From a bacterium D16-51 (GTDB taxonomy: Bacteria; Bacillota; Clostridia; Lachnospirales; Lachnospiraceae): 64,000 nt of DNA. Positions within the stretch are counted from its first letter, which is position 1, and every line of letters begins with the position of its first letter. Where the stretch lies: positions 1 to 64,000 of the forward strand of contig RAYE01000008.1 in the NCBI GenBank assembly GCA_003612285.1. Reading direction: 5' to 3'. This document shows, piece by piece, positions 33,398 to 42,116 of the stretch. The position numbers were made by a program, and so were the translations under genes. The notes under the pieces are model-generated. The model was given only the letters and a program-made list of their open reading frames with translations. It was not told the origin of the DNA and ran no database searches.

Positions 33398-34768
33398 ATG
33401 GAATATGATGTGATTATTGTTGGCGCTGGGCCGGGAGGGATTTTTGCAGCATATGAGCTGGTGAAAGAATCCAGCCAGTTAAAAGTGGCTGTGTTTGAGG
33501 GAGGGCATGTTCTGGAAAAAAGAAAATGTCCAATTGATGGGGAGAAAATTAAATCATGTATTAATTGTAAAAGCTGTTCCATCATGAATGGATTTGGAGG
33601 GGCTGGTGCGTTTTCTGATGGAAAATATAATATTACAAATCAGTTTGGCGGTACATTATATGAACATATAGGTAAGCAGAAGGCTATGGATTTAATGTAT
33701 TATGTTGATAAACTGAACCTGCAGTTTGGCGGCGAAGGGACAAAATTATATTCTACAGCAAATTCCGAGATAAAGAAATTGTGTCTGCAGAATGGCCTTC
33801 ATCTTTTGGATGCTTCTGTGCGTCATCTGGGAACGGATATTAATTATATTGTTTTGGAAAACCTTTATGAATATCTGAAAGATAAGGTGGATTTTTATTT
33901 TGACACCTTTGTTGATGAAATCTGCCATCAGGATAGCCGTTATATTGTTAAGGCGAAAGGAAAGGAATATGATTGCAGCAGGTGTATTGTCTCGGCTGGA
34001 CGGAGTGGAAGTAAATGGGCAGAAAAGCTGTGTGAAGATTTGCAGATACCAACGAAGTCAAACCGTGTGGATATTGGCGTCCGTGTGGAACTTCCGGCAG
34101 AAGTATTTGCACATCTGACAGATGAATTATATGAAAGTAAAATCGTATACCGTACTGCAAAATTTGAAGATTTAGTCCGTACATTCTGTATGAACCCATA
34201 TGGCGTGGTAGTAAATGAAAATACGAATGGTATTGTTACAGTAAATGGGCACAGTTATGAGGATCCGGAAAAACATACGGAAAATACGAATTTTGCCCTT
34301 TTGGTGGCGAAACATTTTTCAGAGCCGTTTCGTGACAGTAACGGTTATGGGGAAAGTATTGCAAAACTTTCCAATATGCTGGGCGGGGGTGTTTTGGTGC
34401 AGCGTTTTGGGGATTTAATCCGGGGAAGGAGAAGCAATGCTTCCCGAATCCAAGAAGGGTTTATCACGCCTACGTTAAAGGCAACGCCAGGAGATTTAAG
34501 CCTTGTCATGCCGAAACGTATTTTGGATGGAATTGTGGAAATGATTTATGCACTGGATAAGATTGCGCCGGGTACGGCAAATGACGATACCCTTTTATAC
34601 GGTGTGGAAGTGAAATTTTATAATATGGAAGTTGAAATTGATGAACATTTAGAAACGAACCACAAAGGGCTTTATATTATAGGGGACTGCAGCGGCGTTA
34701 CCCACTCCCTGTCTCATGCTTCCGCCAGCGGCGTGCATGTGGCAAGGTGCATTTTAGGACAGGCATAG
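33398..34768 (+). CDS. FAD-dependent dehydrogenase-like protein (COG2509 type)
   Basis: A 456-residue flavoprotein. DVIIVGAGPGGIFAAYEL (residues 4-21) is the FAD dinucleotide loop; a cysteine-rich stretch KSCINCKSCSIMNGFGGAGAFSDGKYN (in parts) and the C-terminal GLYIIGDCSG...SASGVHVAR are typical of the group once annotated as uncharacterised FAD-dependent dehydrogenases. The Cys cluster C-x-x-C-x2-C might bind metal or an iron-sulfur cluster. Function is unknown. GAAGGGAGCGG is the ribosome site. The last 24 nt lie within a large inverted repeat. Confidence 0.85.
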   Translation: MEYDVIIVGAGPGGIFAAYELVKESSQLKVAVFEGGHVLEKRKCPIDGEKIKSCINCKSCSIMNGFGGAGAFSDGKYNITNQFGGTLYEHIGKQKAMDLMYYVDKLNLQFGGEGTKLYSTANSEIKKLCLQNGLHLLDASVRHLGTDINYIVLENLYEYLKDKVDFYFDTFVDEICHQDSRYIVKAKGKEYDCSRCIVSAGRSGSKWAEKLCEDLQIPTKSNRVDIGVRVELPAEVFAHLTDELYESKIVYRTAKFEDLVRTFCMNPYGVVVNENTNGIVTVNGHSYEDPEKHTENTNFALLVAKHFSEPFRDSNGYGESIAKLSNMLGGGVLVQRFGDLIRGRRSNASRIQEGFITPTLKATPGDLSLVMPKRILDGIVEMIYALDKIAPGTANDDTLLYGVEVKFYNMEVEIDEHLETNHKGLYIIGDCSGVTHSLSHASASGVHVARCILGQA

Positions 34769-34824
34769 AAAAAAGGGAATGCTGCAGGGCATTCCCTTTT
34801 TTCTATGCCTGTCCTAAAATGCAC
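34747..34824. repeat. 36-bp perfect inverted duplication covering a gene end and terminator
   Basis: The 36 bases 34747-34782 are repeated inverted and without mismatch at 34789-34824, around the 6-base loop TGCAGG. The left arm contains the last codons and stop of the FAD gene. The inner part (AAAAAAGGGAATGC / GCATTCCCTTTTTT) is a normal terminator; the outer 22 bp duplicates coding sequence. Confidence 0.95.
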
Positions 34825-34827
34825 GGT

Positions 34828-34925
34828 TTTTTGATGCGAAGAACGCTGGTTTTGCGTTCTTCTTAGGTGCGATTGTAGCTTTGCCTGGCGAGGTGTTTTC
34901 GAGCCTGGCAAAACTTCGCACCTTT
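34828..34925 (-). terminator. Double hairpin downstream of ileS
   Basis: On the minus strand, right after the ileS stop: a long stem GGTGCGA..TCGCACC enclosing TTTGCCAGGC/GCCAGGCAAA, followed by GAAGAACGC-AAAACCA-GCGTTCTTC and then CAAAAAACC. The structure is elaborate for a simple terminator and may belong to a repeated intergenic module. Confidence 0.6.
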
Positions 34926-34926
34926 T

Positions 34927-37900
34927 TTAAAGTTTTTCCACTCCAAGCGTTACTTCTTCCCCATTGATGCTCCATTTTTTGGTAAAGCCGGATGCAGTTA
35001 CATAAGCAACGTCATCTGCCAATACTTCTGATTTAATCGCTGCTTCATTTTTTTGGATAGTTTCTTTTACTTTATCATTGTCCTGCATGCTGAGGCGGAT
35101 ATGGTCCATTACCTCAAAGCCGGCATCTTTGCGCATCGTTTGGACTTTACTGATGACTTCGCGGACAAAGCCTTCCTCTAAAAGATCTGCTGTCAGGTTG
35201 GTATCCAGTACAACGGTTATGCCGTGGTCGCTGTCGGAAATATATCCTTCCATCTGGGCGGCTTCAATTAAGAGGTCATCCTTTTCCAGTGATTCTTCTG
35301 TACCGTCTACAGTGATAGAAAGCATCCCTTTTTCATTTAATTCTGCCATTGCTTTTTGTCCATCCAGATTGGCAAGGATTTCTTTTACAAGGTTAATGTT
35401 TTTGCCAAAACGGCGGCCAAGTGTTTTGAGCTGTGGTTTAAAGTGATACGTTGTCAGGCTGCTGACGTCATCTGTCAGTACAGCTTCTTTCACGTTTAAT
35501 TCGTCTTTTATAATGTCCAGGTAGAAGTTAGACAGCTCTTTTTCTGTATTAACAAACATTTTTCCAATTGGCTGGCGGTTTTTAATATTTGCTGTGTTGC
35601 GGCAGGCACGTCCCAGTACAACTGCTTCCAATACAACTTCCATATCTGCTTCAAGCTGCGTGTCAATCTGTTTTGTGCAGACTTCCGGGAAACTGCACAG
35701 ATGGACGCTTTCCGGCGCGCTGCTGTCAAGGGAGCATACCAGGTTCCGGTAAATATCTTCTGTCATAAATGGAATCATTGGCGCTGCAGCTTTGGAAATC
35801 GTTACAAGCGCTGTATATAATGTCATATAGGCATTGATTTTATCCTGTTCCATCCCCTTTGCCCAGAAACGGTCACGGCAGCGCCTTACATACCAGTTGC
35901 TCATTTCATCTACAAATCCCTGTAAGGCTTTTGCAGCTTCTGGAATCCGGTAATTGCCAAGGTTTTCATCCACAGCTTTTACTGTGCTGTTCAGGCGGGA
36001 AAGCAGCCACTTATCCATAACGGCAAGTTTATCATATTCTAGTGCATATTTTGTGGCGTCAAAATTGTCAATATTCGCATATAAAACAAAAAAGGCATAA
36101 GTGTTCCAAAGAGTGCCCATAAACTTACGCTGCCCTTCCTGCACCGTTTTTCCGTTAAAACGGGTTGGAAGCCAAGGGGCGCTGTTAATATAGAAATACC
36201 AGCGGATTGCATCGGCGCCGTAGGTTTCTAATGCTTCAAATGGGTCAACAACATTTCCTTTGGATTTACTCATTTTCTGGCCGTTTTCGTCCTGCACATG
36301 GCCAAGGACAATGACATTTTCATATGGCGCTTTGTTAAAAAGAAGCGTGGATTCGGCCATTAAAGAGTAGAACCAGCCGCGTGTCTGGTCAACTGCTTCT
36401 GATATGAACTGCGCAGGGAACTGCTGTTCAAATAAGTCCTTGTTTTCAAAAGGATAATGGTGCTGTGCAAAAGGCATTGCCCCGGAATCAAACCAGCAGT
36501 CAATTACTTCTGGGACGCGGTGCATCGTTTTGCCGCAGTCTGGACAGGTAAAGGTAACTTCATCAATATATGGGCGGTGAAGCTCTATTTTGGCATTTTC
36601 TGGATTGCCGCTTCTTTCGGCAAGTTCTGCCCGGCTTCCAATGGATTCCATGTGGCCGCAGCCTTCGCATTCCCATACATTTAACGGAGTACCCCAGTAA
36701 CGGTTGCGGGAAATTCCCCAGTCCTGAATATTTTCCAGCCAGTTCCCAAAACGGCCTTTGCCGATGGATTCAGGAATCCAGTTTACGGTGTTATTATTAC
36801 GGATAAGATCTTCTCTTACTGCTGTCATTTTAATGAACCAAGATTCCCTTGCATAGTAAATCAGCGGGGTATCACAGCGCCAGCAGTGAGGGTATTCATG
36901 CTCAAATTTTGGGGCGTCAAAGAGTTTGCCCTGTGCATTTAAGTCTTTGATGACTTCCGGGTCTGCTTTTTTTACAAAAAGCCCTGCATATGCCGTTTCT
37001 TTTGACATTTCACCTTTTTCTGTAACAAACTGTACAAAAGGAAGGTCGTATTTTCGCCCTACCTGGGCGTCGTCTTCACCGAATGCCGGTGCGATATGGA
37101 CAATGCCTGTACCGTCTGTCATTGTTACATAAGAATCGCAGGCAATAAAGAAGCCTTTTTTGTGCTGTTTTTCTGCCGCTTCTGCAGCGCATGAGTAAAG
37201 CGGCTCATATTCTTTGTATTCTAAATCTTTACCAGTACAGGTTTCTAATATTTCATAGGCTGCTGTATTATTTTCTTTATCTTCCAGTTTTCCGAGTACG
37301 GTATCAAGAAGCGCCTGCGCCATATAATAGGTATAGCCATCGGCTGCTTTTACCTTGCAATAGGTTTCCTCCGGGTTTACACAAAGGGCCACATTGGAAG
37401 AAAGCGTCCAGGGAGTTGTAGTCCATGCTAAAAAGTAAGCTTCTTCACCGGCTGCCTTAAAGCGGACGATGGCAGAACGCTCTTTTACAGTCTTATAGCC
37501 CTGCGCTACTTCCTGTGCAGAAAGCGGAGTTCCGCATCTTGGGCAGTAAGGCACAATTTTGAAGCCTTTATATAATAATTTTTTATTCCAGATTTCTTTT
37601 AAGGCCCACCATTCCGACTCAATAAAGTTATCATCATAGGTAACATATGGATTGTCCATGTCCGCCCAGAAACCGACTGTCCCGGAAAAGTCTTCCCACA
37701 TTCCCTTATATTTCCACACGGATTCTTTGCATTTTTTCACAAAAGGTTCCATGCCATATTCTTCAATCTGTTCTTTACCATCCAGTCCAAGCTGTTTTTC
37801 AATCTCCAGTTCAACTGGAAGCCCGTGAGTATCCCAGCCGGCTTTACGTGGAACCATAAACCCTTTCATTGTTTTGTAGCGTGGAATCATATCTTTGATG

Positions 37901-38088
37901 ACACGGGTGATAACATGTCCAATATGTGGTTTCCCATTTGCTGTCGGTGGTCCGTCATAAAAAGTATAGGCAGGGTTTCCCTCCCGTGCCTTCATTGATT
38001 TTTCAAATATTTTCTGGCTGCGCCAATACTTTCCAACGTTTTTTTCACGTTCTACAAAGTTCAGATCGGTTGATACCTTTTCGTACAT
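34927..38088 (-). CDS. ileS: Isoleucyl-tRNA synthetase, IleRS2 type
   Basis: Charges tRNA-Ile. The 1053-residue enzyme has the HIGH motif in GPPTANGKPHIGHVI, KMSKS in ENGQKMSKSKGN, the large CP1 editing domain, zinc-type Cys pairs (CPRCGTPLSAQ; CEGCGH; CPDCGK) and a C-terminal anticodon-binding part. The FYDGPPTANGKPHIGH form and length mark the eukaryote-like IleRS2 clade, which is naturally less sensitive to mupirocin. ATG 38088 with AAAGGAA is preferred over an upstream frame to 38172. No T-box is visible upstream, unusual for a Firmicutes ileS. Confidence 0.95.
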   Translation of the reverse strand: MYEKVSTDLNFVEREKNVGKYWRSQKIFEKSMKAREGNPAYTFYDGPPTANGKPHIGHVITRVIKDMIPRYKTMKGFMVPRKAGWDTHGLPVELEIEKQLGLDGKEQIEEYGMEPFVKKCKESVWKYKGMWEDFSGTVGFWADMDNPYVTYDDNFIESEWWALKEIWNKKLLYKGFKIVPYCPRCGTPLSAQEVAQGYKTVKERSAIVRFKAAGEEAYFLAWTTTPWTLSSNVALCVNPEETYCKVKAADGYTYYMAQALLDTVLGKLEDKENNTAAYEILETCTGKDLEYKEYEPLYSCAAEAAEKQHKKGFFIACDSYVTMTDGTGIVHIAPAFGEDDAQVGRKYDLPFVQFVTEKGEMSKETAYAGLFVKKADPEVIKDLNAQGKLFDAPKFEHEYPHCWRCDTPLIYYARESWFIKMTAVREDLIRNNNTVNWIPESIGKGRFGNWLENIQDWGISRNRYWGTPLNVWECEGCGHMESIGSRAELAERSGNPENAKIELHRPYIDEVTFTCPDCGKTMHRVPEVIDCWFDSGAMPFAQHHYPFENKDLFEQQFPAQFISEAVDQTRGWFYSLMAESTLLFNKAPYENVIVLGHVQDENGQKMSKSKGNVVDPFEALETYGADAIRWYFYINSAPWLPTRFNGKTVQEGQRKFMGTLWNTYAFFVLYANIDNFDATKYALEYDKLAVMDKWLLSRLNSTVKAVDENLGNYRIPEAAKALQGFVDEMSNWYVRRCRDRFWAKGMEQDKINAYMTLYTALVTISKAAAPMIPFMTEDIYRNLVCSLDSSAPESVHLCSFPEVCTKQIDTQLEADMEVVLEAVVLGRACRNTANIKNRQPIGKMFVNTEKELSNFYLDIIKDELNVKEAVLTDDVSSLTTYHFKPQLKTLGRRFGKNINLVKEILANLDGQKAMAELNEKGMLSITVDGTEESLEKDDLLIEAAQMEGYISDSDHGITVVLDTNLTADLLEEGFVREVISKVQTMRKDAGFEVMDHIRLSMQDNDKVKETIQKNEAAIKSEVLADDVAYVTASGFTKKWSINGEEVTLGVEKL

Positions 38089-38173
38089 AGTGTTTTTTCC
38101 TTTCTGTTCCACTGTCCCAAACAGGATATGCGTTTGCCAATTTATAATAGTATGTGGCAGAGGTTTTGTCAAG

Positions 38174-38337
38174 GTAACAGTTCAGCCATCCATAAAATGC
38201 GAGGATTTTTGACATGCTTTTTGTCAAAAATATGAGTTTTACGGTGCCATTTTGCACGCATTTTGTGCAAAATGTGTACATCAACAGTGCTGAAAGCACT
38301 GCTGTGTAACTATGAAGCCGCAAGGCTGAATAGTTAC
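38174..38337 (+). repeat. 164-bp four-hairpin repeat, copy 1
   Basis: Same length and about 95% identical to 54214-54377. The ends are inverted (GTAACAGTTCAGCC / GGCTGAATAGTTAC). Inside are four consecutive stem-loops: TTTTTGAC/GTCAAAAA, ATTTTGCAC/GTGCAAAAT, CAGTGCT/AGCACTG, and GTAACTAT...ATAGTTAC around AGCC/GGCT. A minus-strand frame through both copies is a shadow, though it stays open. It lies between divergent ileS and the LytTR gene. Confidence 0.85.
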
Positions 38338-38450
38338 TTGTCAAGATGAATATGACACTGGAATATTTGCCAGAGCCAATTATTTCTGGTATAATAGACA
38401 TGTTATTTTCAATAGATTGGATGACACAATTTTAAAATGGGGGAAATAAC

Positions 38451-39170
38451 ATGAATACAGAGCAAAAGACGGGGATGCGGGTTGCACTTTGCGATGACGA
38501 AGAGGTCACACATATGATAGTGGAGAAGTATTTAGACGAGTGGGCAAGGGAATATGGCGAAACATATGAGCTGTACCACTTTTTTTCAGGTGAAGAGGTT
38601 TTGGAAGTAGAGCCATGCTGGGATTTATTATTTTTGGATATCCGGATGCCGGGGATTGATGGGATAGAGACAGCACATAGGCTGAACCAGGAGGACCGGC
38701 AGTATAAGATTGTAATTTTGACATGTATTGAAGAGGTCTTTAAGGAAGCGTTCCGTGTTGGGGCGTACCGTTTCGTTACAAAACCAATCTGCACAGAAGA
38801 GATTTGGGAAGCTTTGAGCGCTGTGCGGATGTCATTGCTTGAAAAGCAGGAAGTTATTGTATTCCGTGATAAGAAAAAATACAGTATTTGCCAGAAGGAT
38901 ATTTTATATATATCTGGAAAGGGTTCTGAAACAGAGGTGTATACAAAGGCATATTCTTACCGCAGTGATTTATCTTTAAATGGATGGGAAAAGCAATTGG
39001 ATGAGGAGATGTTTTTCCGGTGCCATAGAAGTTATATTGTTAATTTATCTAAAATCAGGGAAATTGATGAAAAAATCCATCTTCTGGATGGGGAAATTAT
39101 ACTGCTGTCCCGCAGGCGGCGAAGGAAAATAGAAGAGTGTTTTTCAGAGTATAAATCCTATCACCATTAA
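38451..39170 (+). CDS. LytTR-family response regulator, AgrA-like
   Basis: A 239-residue two-component regulator. The receiver domain (about 9-125) has acidic pocket CDDEEV, phospho-acceptor Asp in LLFLDIRMPG, the Thr (VILTC) and Lys (VTKPI). The LytTR DNA-binding domain (about 138-235) shows DILYISGKGSETEVYT and the conserved FFRCHRSYIVNLSKI. No histidine kinase is adjacent, so its partner lies elsewhere. Its ribosome site GGGGGAAATAAC precedes ATG 38451. Confidence 0.92.
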   Translation: MNTEQKTGMRVALCDDEEVTHMIVEKYLDEWAREYGETYELYHFFSGEEVLEVEPCWDLLFLDIRMPGIDGIETAHRLNQEDRQYKIVILTCIEEVFKEAFRVGAYRFVTKPICTEEIWEALSAVRMSLLEKQEVIVFRDKKKYSICQKDILYISGKGSETEVYTKAYSYRSDLSLNGWEKQLDEEMFFRCHRSYIVNLSKIREIDEKIHLLDGEIILLSRRRRRKIEECFSEYKSYHH

Positions 39171-39667
39171 GGGGATTAGAAAACCGTTTGCGGCGAAAAA
39201 GGGTGTCAAAATGGTGAAAATATGCTATTATAAGTATAGCAAAATGATTTGGGCCTGGACGCGGAATGAGCAGGGCTTACAGGGCTGAATGGATTTTGAC
39301 AAGAAGTATAGAGGGGGTATGCGTGTTTTGCATTTGTATGGCTGCCCAGCAGGACAGCGCGGGTACAAAGATGTTGACACAGCAGTGCTGGGAAGGGACT
39401 CATTGTTCTAAGGAGTAAGGAAAGTTTATGGGATAAAAGCAGGAAGCGCTTGCAGGAATAAAGATTTGTAAATATATCAACTGCCGATATGCATTGAGAT
39501 TTTTACAGTATCAAAGATGGGAAGACGATGTCTGTTTTAGTAGCAGGGACAGACAGGGATGCAGGCCGCATATGCTTTCAGTGAAAAAGAATCATTTCGG
39601 ACGAGCAGAATAATGGGGAATCTGGGAGTCGCAGAGGAATGAGGGAACATACTATTTTGAGGGAGAA
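39171..39667. other. Long non-coding interval, possible RNA gene or leader
   Basis: About 500 bp without a credible ORF between the LytTR gene and a strong terminator. There is a promoter-like dyad TGCTAT..ATAGCA (39222-39241), a TTGACA at 39296-39301, a 7-bp pairing CCCAGCA (near 39345) with TGCTGGG (near 39385), and G-rich, moderately structured sequence. Since the terminator at 39668 has no gene to end, an untranslated transcript is possible. I do not recognise a known RNA family. Confidence 0.35.
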
Positions 39668-39707
39668 AAGCCCATTTGTTGAGCGGAAAAAACAAATGGG
39701 CTTTTTT
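39668..39707 (+). terminator. Intrinsic terminator without an adjacent gene
   Basis: AAGCCCATTTGTT (39668-39680) and AACAAATGGGCTT (39691-39703), a 13-bp perfect stem followed by TTTT. The nearest upstream gene ends 500 bp away. Confidence 0.92.
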
Positions 39708-39730
39708 ATGTGTTAAATAATAAATTTTTT

Positions 39731-39760
39731 TGAAGGCTTTTTCTTTTATGGCTCGTTATA
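39731..39760 (+). promoter_or_regulatory. Putative ECF-type autoregulated promoter
   Basis: TGAAGGC (39731-39737), 16 bases, CGTTATA (39754-39760) resembles ECF promoters (TGAAAC-N16-CGT), as expected upstream of a sigma gene that activates itself. TATAAT at 39761-39766 may be an alternative sigma-A -10. Confidence 0.4.
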
Positions 39761-39791
39761 TATAATAGATAGCCATAAAGGAGGTGATGTT

Positions 39792-40337
39792 TTGGAGGAG
39801 CCTGATATTTTTGATACAGCGCGCAAAGAGGAATATTTCGTCAAAATATTAAACAAATATGAAAAACTTGTTTTTTCTGTTTGTTTCCGCATGACACAGA
39901 ATTATTTTGATGCGGAGGACCTTACGCAGGAAACTTTTCTTGCATTTTACAAAGCATTGCCTGGGTTTGATGGGGAAAATCCTTCCGGTTTTCTTACAAG
40001 GATTGCAACCAATAAATGTTTGGATTATCTAAAGAGGGCGGAGAGACGGTCGGTTGCCGCAGAAGATGAGGTGTTTGCGTCGGTGCCGGCAAAGGAGGGG
40101 GAGCCGGAAGCGCTTTTGCTGGAAAAGGAAGTGGAGGTTTTATTAAATACAGCTTGTATGAAACTAAAGCCGCCCTATGATGAGGTGGCGCTGGCATATT
40201 ACTGTAGGGGACAGACTGGCACGCAGATTGCACAGGCTTCTGGCAGAAAAGTAAAGACGGTACAGACACAGCTTCGCAGGGCAAAAGCAATGCTGCAGAA
40301 ACAATTAAAGAAGGAGGGATATATATGGCACACATAG
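39792..40337 (+). CDS. ECF-type RNA polymerase sigma factor (first operon)
   Basis: A 181-residue ECF sigma. Region 2 is about 20-90 (YEKLVFSVCFRMTQNYFDAEDLTQETFLAFYKAL, in parts; DAEDLTQETF is the core-binding hallmark). Region 4 (about 125-175) ends in the HTH GTQIAQASGRKVKTVQTQLRRAKAML. The start is TTG 39792 behind AAAGGAGGTGATG. The stop overlaps the anti-sigma gene by 13 nt, implying coupled synthesis. The genes controlled are unknown, but its own operon encodes membrane proteins, suggesting an envelope signal. Confidence 0.92.
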   Translation: MEEPDIFDTARKEEYFVKILNKYEKLVFSVCFRMTQNYFDAEDLTQETFLAFYKALPGFDGENPSGFLTRIATNKCLDYLKRAERRSVAAEDEVFASVPAKEGEPEALLLEKEVEVLLNTACMKLKPPYDEVALAYYCRGQTGTQIAQASGRKVKTVQTQLRRAKAMLQKQLKKEGYIWHT

Positions 40338-40888
40338 AGGAAGAACTTTTACAGGCATATGTGCGAAACAGGCTGCCAGCAGGACAGGAGCAGGCTGTTA
40401 TGCGGCATATTGCGGTATGTGACAGCTGCGCACGGCGTTTCGCCGCCCTGATGGAAAAGGGGATGCTGGTGGCGCCCCCGCCTGATTTAAAAAAAGAGAT
40501 TCTGGAGAAAACAGTAAACCAGAAAAGCCCGGTTTCTGGACAGGAAGGATTCTGGAGAAAGAGAAGCGGGCAGAGAAAGGAACTTCTGGCATATAGTGCA
40601 AGGGTTGTTTTTGCAATGGCAGCTTCTATTATGATATTATTTACAATGTCTTTTCAGGGAAATACAGAGCGGATGCCAGAGGAAATTATGCAGGCACAAA
40701 AAAAGACAGTGTTTGTTTTTACAAAAGATGGGATATCGAAAAAGGCAGTTTCGGAAAAAGTATTTGAAGAGTCAGAGAAAAATAAGGAATCCGGCCAGGA
40801 GAACGGTAAGAAATTTACAGATTCTTTGCGGGAAGTGTCTGGCGGGATACAAGAGGCGTTATCTGATTTTTGGGAGCAGTTTCAATAG
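40325..40888 (+). CDS. Zinc-finger anti-sigma factor, membrane-anchored
   Basis: A 187-residue partner of the preceding sigma. The N-terminal anti-sigma zinc domain has His27-x3-Cys31-x2-Cys34 (RHIAVCDSCARR). One TM helix is about 96-115 (VVFAMAASIMILFTMSF) followed by an extracytoplasmic tail rich in Lys/Glu. It should hold the sigma at the membrane until an envelope signal inactivates it. The start overlaps the sigma stop; AAGAAGGAGGG is the ribosome site. Confidence 0.87.
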   Translation: MAHIEEELLQAYVRNRLPAGQEQAVMRHIAVCDSCARRFAALMEKGMLVAPPPDLKKEILEKTVNQKSPVSGQEGFWRKRSGQRKELLAYSARVVFAMAASIMILFTMSFQGNTERMPEEIMQAQKKTVFVFTKDGISKKAVSEKVFEESEKNKESGQENGKKFTDSLREVSGGIQEALSDFWEQFQ

Positions 40889-40963
40889 TAAGGAACTGTA
40901 GGAAATTTTCTATAGTTCTAAAAGCAGAAGCATATTAGATTAGTAGTAGATTGGAGGCAGAGT

Positions 40964-41662
40964 ATGGCACGTAAAAATGGATTTTGGAATTTATGTTTTT
41001 CATTGATTCCAGGTGCTGGTCAGATGTACCAGGGATTTTTAAAGAGGGGTGTCAGCATTATGGCGCTGTTCTTTGGATGGCTTGTGTTATGTACATTTTT
41101 TGGGGTAGATGAAGGCCTGGTTTTTGCACCAGTAATCTGGTTTTTTGGATTTTTTGATTCTCTTCACCGCAATTCCCTGACAGAAACAGAGAGGGCAGAA
41201 CTAAAGGATGGGTTTATTTTTCTTCAGGAGAATGATATAGAGGGCCTTAGTTTAAAGAAGTTTAGGATTCCGGCGGCGGTTCTGCTGATTTTTCTGGGGA
41301 GTTACAGCCTTTTGCAGCTTGCTGTCAGCTGGATGGTGGACGCCGGGTTTCTTTACTGGGGGTCTGGAATTGTTGGGCTGGTATATGACAGGCTGCCTAA
41401 AATGGTATTTTCATTTGTTATTCTCTTTCTGGGCATATATTTGATAATGGGAAGGAAGAAGGAGATTATGGATAGGGAATGGCAGAAGGAAGAGGAAAGT
41501 GTTCCGTGGATGGCTCAGTATCATGAAGAGAAGCCTGGTGAGGAGAGGGAAAATGAAGGGAAGAAAGAAGAGGGGAAAGAGGAGACAGTAAAAGAGGAAC
41601 AGGAAGAAGAAGAGAAACAGGCAGGAGAAGAAGAACTGGGAGAAGGGGAGGGGGAAATATGA
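40964..41662 (+). CDS. Multi-pass membrane protein with acidic C-terminal tail
   Basis: A 232-residue protein with an N-terminal motif SLIPGAGQMYQGFLKRG, as in TM2-like small membrane proteins, and about four TM helices (residues 12-30, 34-60, 100-122, 140-165). A cytoplasmic tail of about 65 residues is almost all Glu, Lys and Gly (EEEEKQAGEEELGEGEG). GGAGGC precedes ATG 40964. It follows the sigma/anti-sigma pair and probably belongs to the same stress operon. Function unknown. Confidence 0.75.
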   Translation: MARKNGFWNLCFSLIPGAGQMYQGFLKRGVSIMALFFGWLVLCTFFGVDEGLVFAPVIWFFGFFDSLHRNSLTETERAELKDGFIFLQENDIEGLSLKKFRIPAAVLLIFLGSYSLLQLAVSWMVDAGFLYWGSGIVGLVYDRLPKMVFSFVILFLGIYLIMGRKKEIMDREWQKEEESVPWMAQYHEEKPGEERENEGKKEEGKEETVKEEQEEEEKQAGEEELGEGEGEI

Positions 41663-41958
41663 GGCAGAGACGCGTAGGGACAATTACGCTGGGCAGCGTA
41701 TTAATTTTATATGGAGTACTGTTTTTGGTTCATATATTTTTTGAGGGGCTGTCGTACTGTATGATTTTCAGGATGTGGCCGGTTGTCTTCCTTGCATTGG
41801 GGATGGAAGTGCTTGTTTCGGCTGTCCGCTGGAAGGATGAACAATTCCGGTATGATTTTGCAGCGATTATTATTATTTGCATTTTGTTGTTTTTTGCTAT
41901 GGGGATGGCAGGGATGGATTGGGTTTATACAAATGAAATTACAGAGTTTTGTATTTAA
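41659..41958 (+). CDS. Small three-TM membrane protein (DUF5668/LiaF-N-like)
   Basis: A 99-residue hydrophobic protein starting in the stop of the preceding gene (ATGAG overlap). TM segments are about 8-28 (ITLGSVLILYGVLFLVHIFF), 35-55 (MWPVVFLALGMEVLVSAV) and 66-84. The pattern resembles the small sensor-like domain found in LiaF and DUF5668 proteins that modulate envelope stress. Last gene of the first ECF operon. Confidence 0.7.
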   Translation: MRQRRVGTITLGSVLILYGVLFLVHIFFEGLSYCMIFRMWPVVFLALGMEVLVSAVRWKDEQFRYDFAAIIIICILLFFAMGMAGMDWVYTNEITEFCI

Positions 41959-42020
41959 GGAACTGCAGATAAATTATTTTATTATTTATTTACAGTTTCG
42001 AAGAGGAGAGAGGAACGGGG

Positions 42021-42050
42021 CGCGTAACTTAAAAAAGTTACGCGTTTTTT
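42021..42050 (+). terminator. Terminator between the two ECF operons
   Basis: CGCGTAACTT-AAAAA-AGTTACGCG followed by TTTTTT: a 9-10 bp perfect stem. Confidence 0.92.
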
Positions 42051-42116
42051 GCATCATTTTTCAGTTTTATATCGTTATGTATATATAGAGGGCGAAATGG
42101 AAAGGGGGTGCGGCTT

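Noticed and set aside
38045-38401. Minus-strand frame through the 164-bp repeat
   Set aside because: It recurs in the second repeat copy only because the DNA is repeated; it has no ribosome site and overlaps the ileS start.
39171-39667. tmRNA or RNase P RNA
   Set aside because: No tRNA-like end, tag frame or RNase P conserved core could be found.
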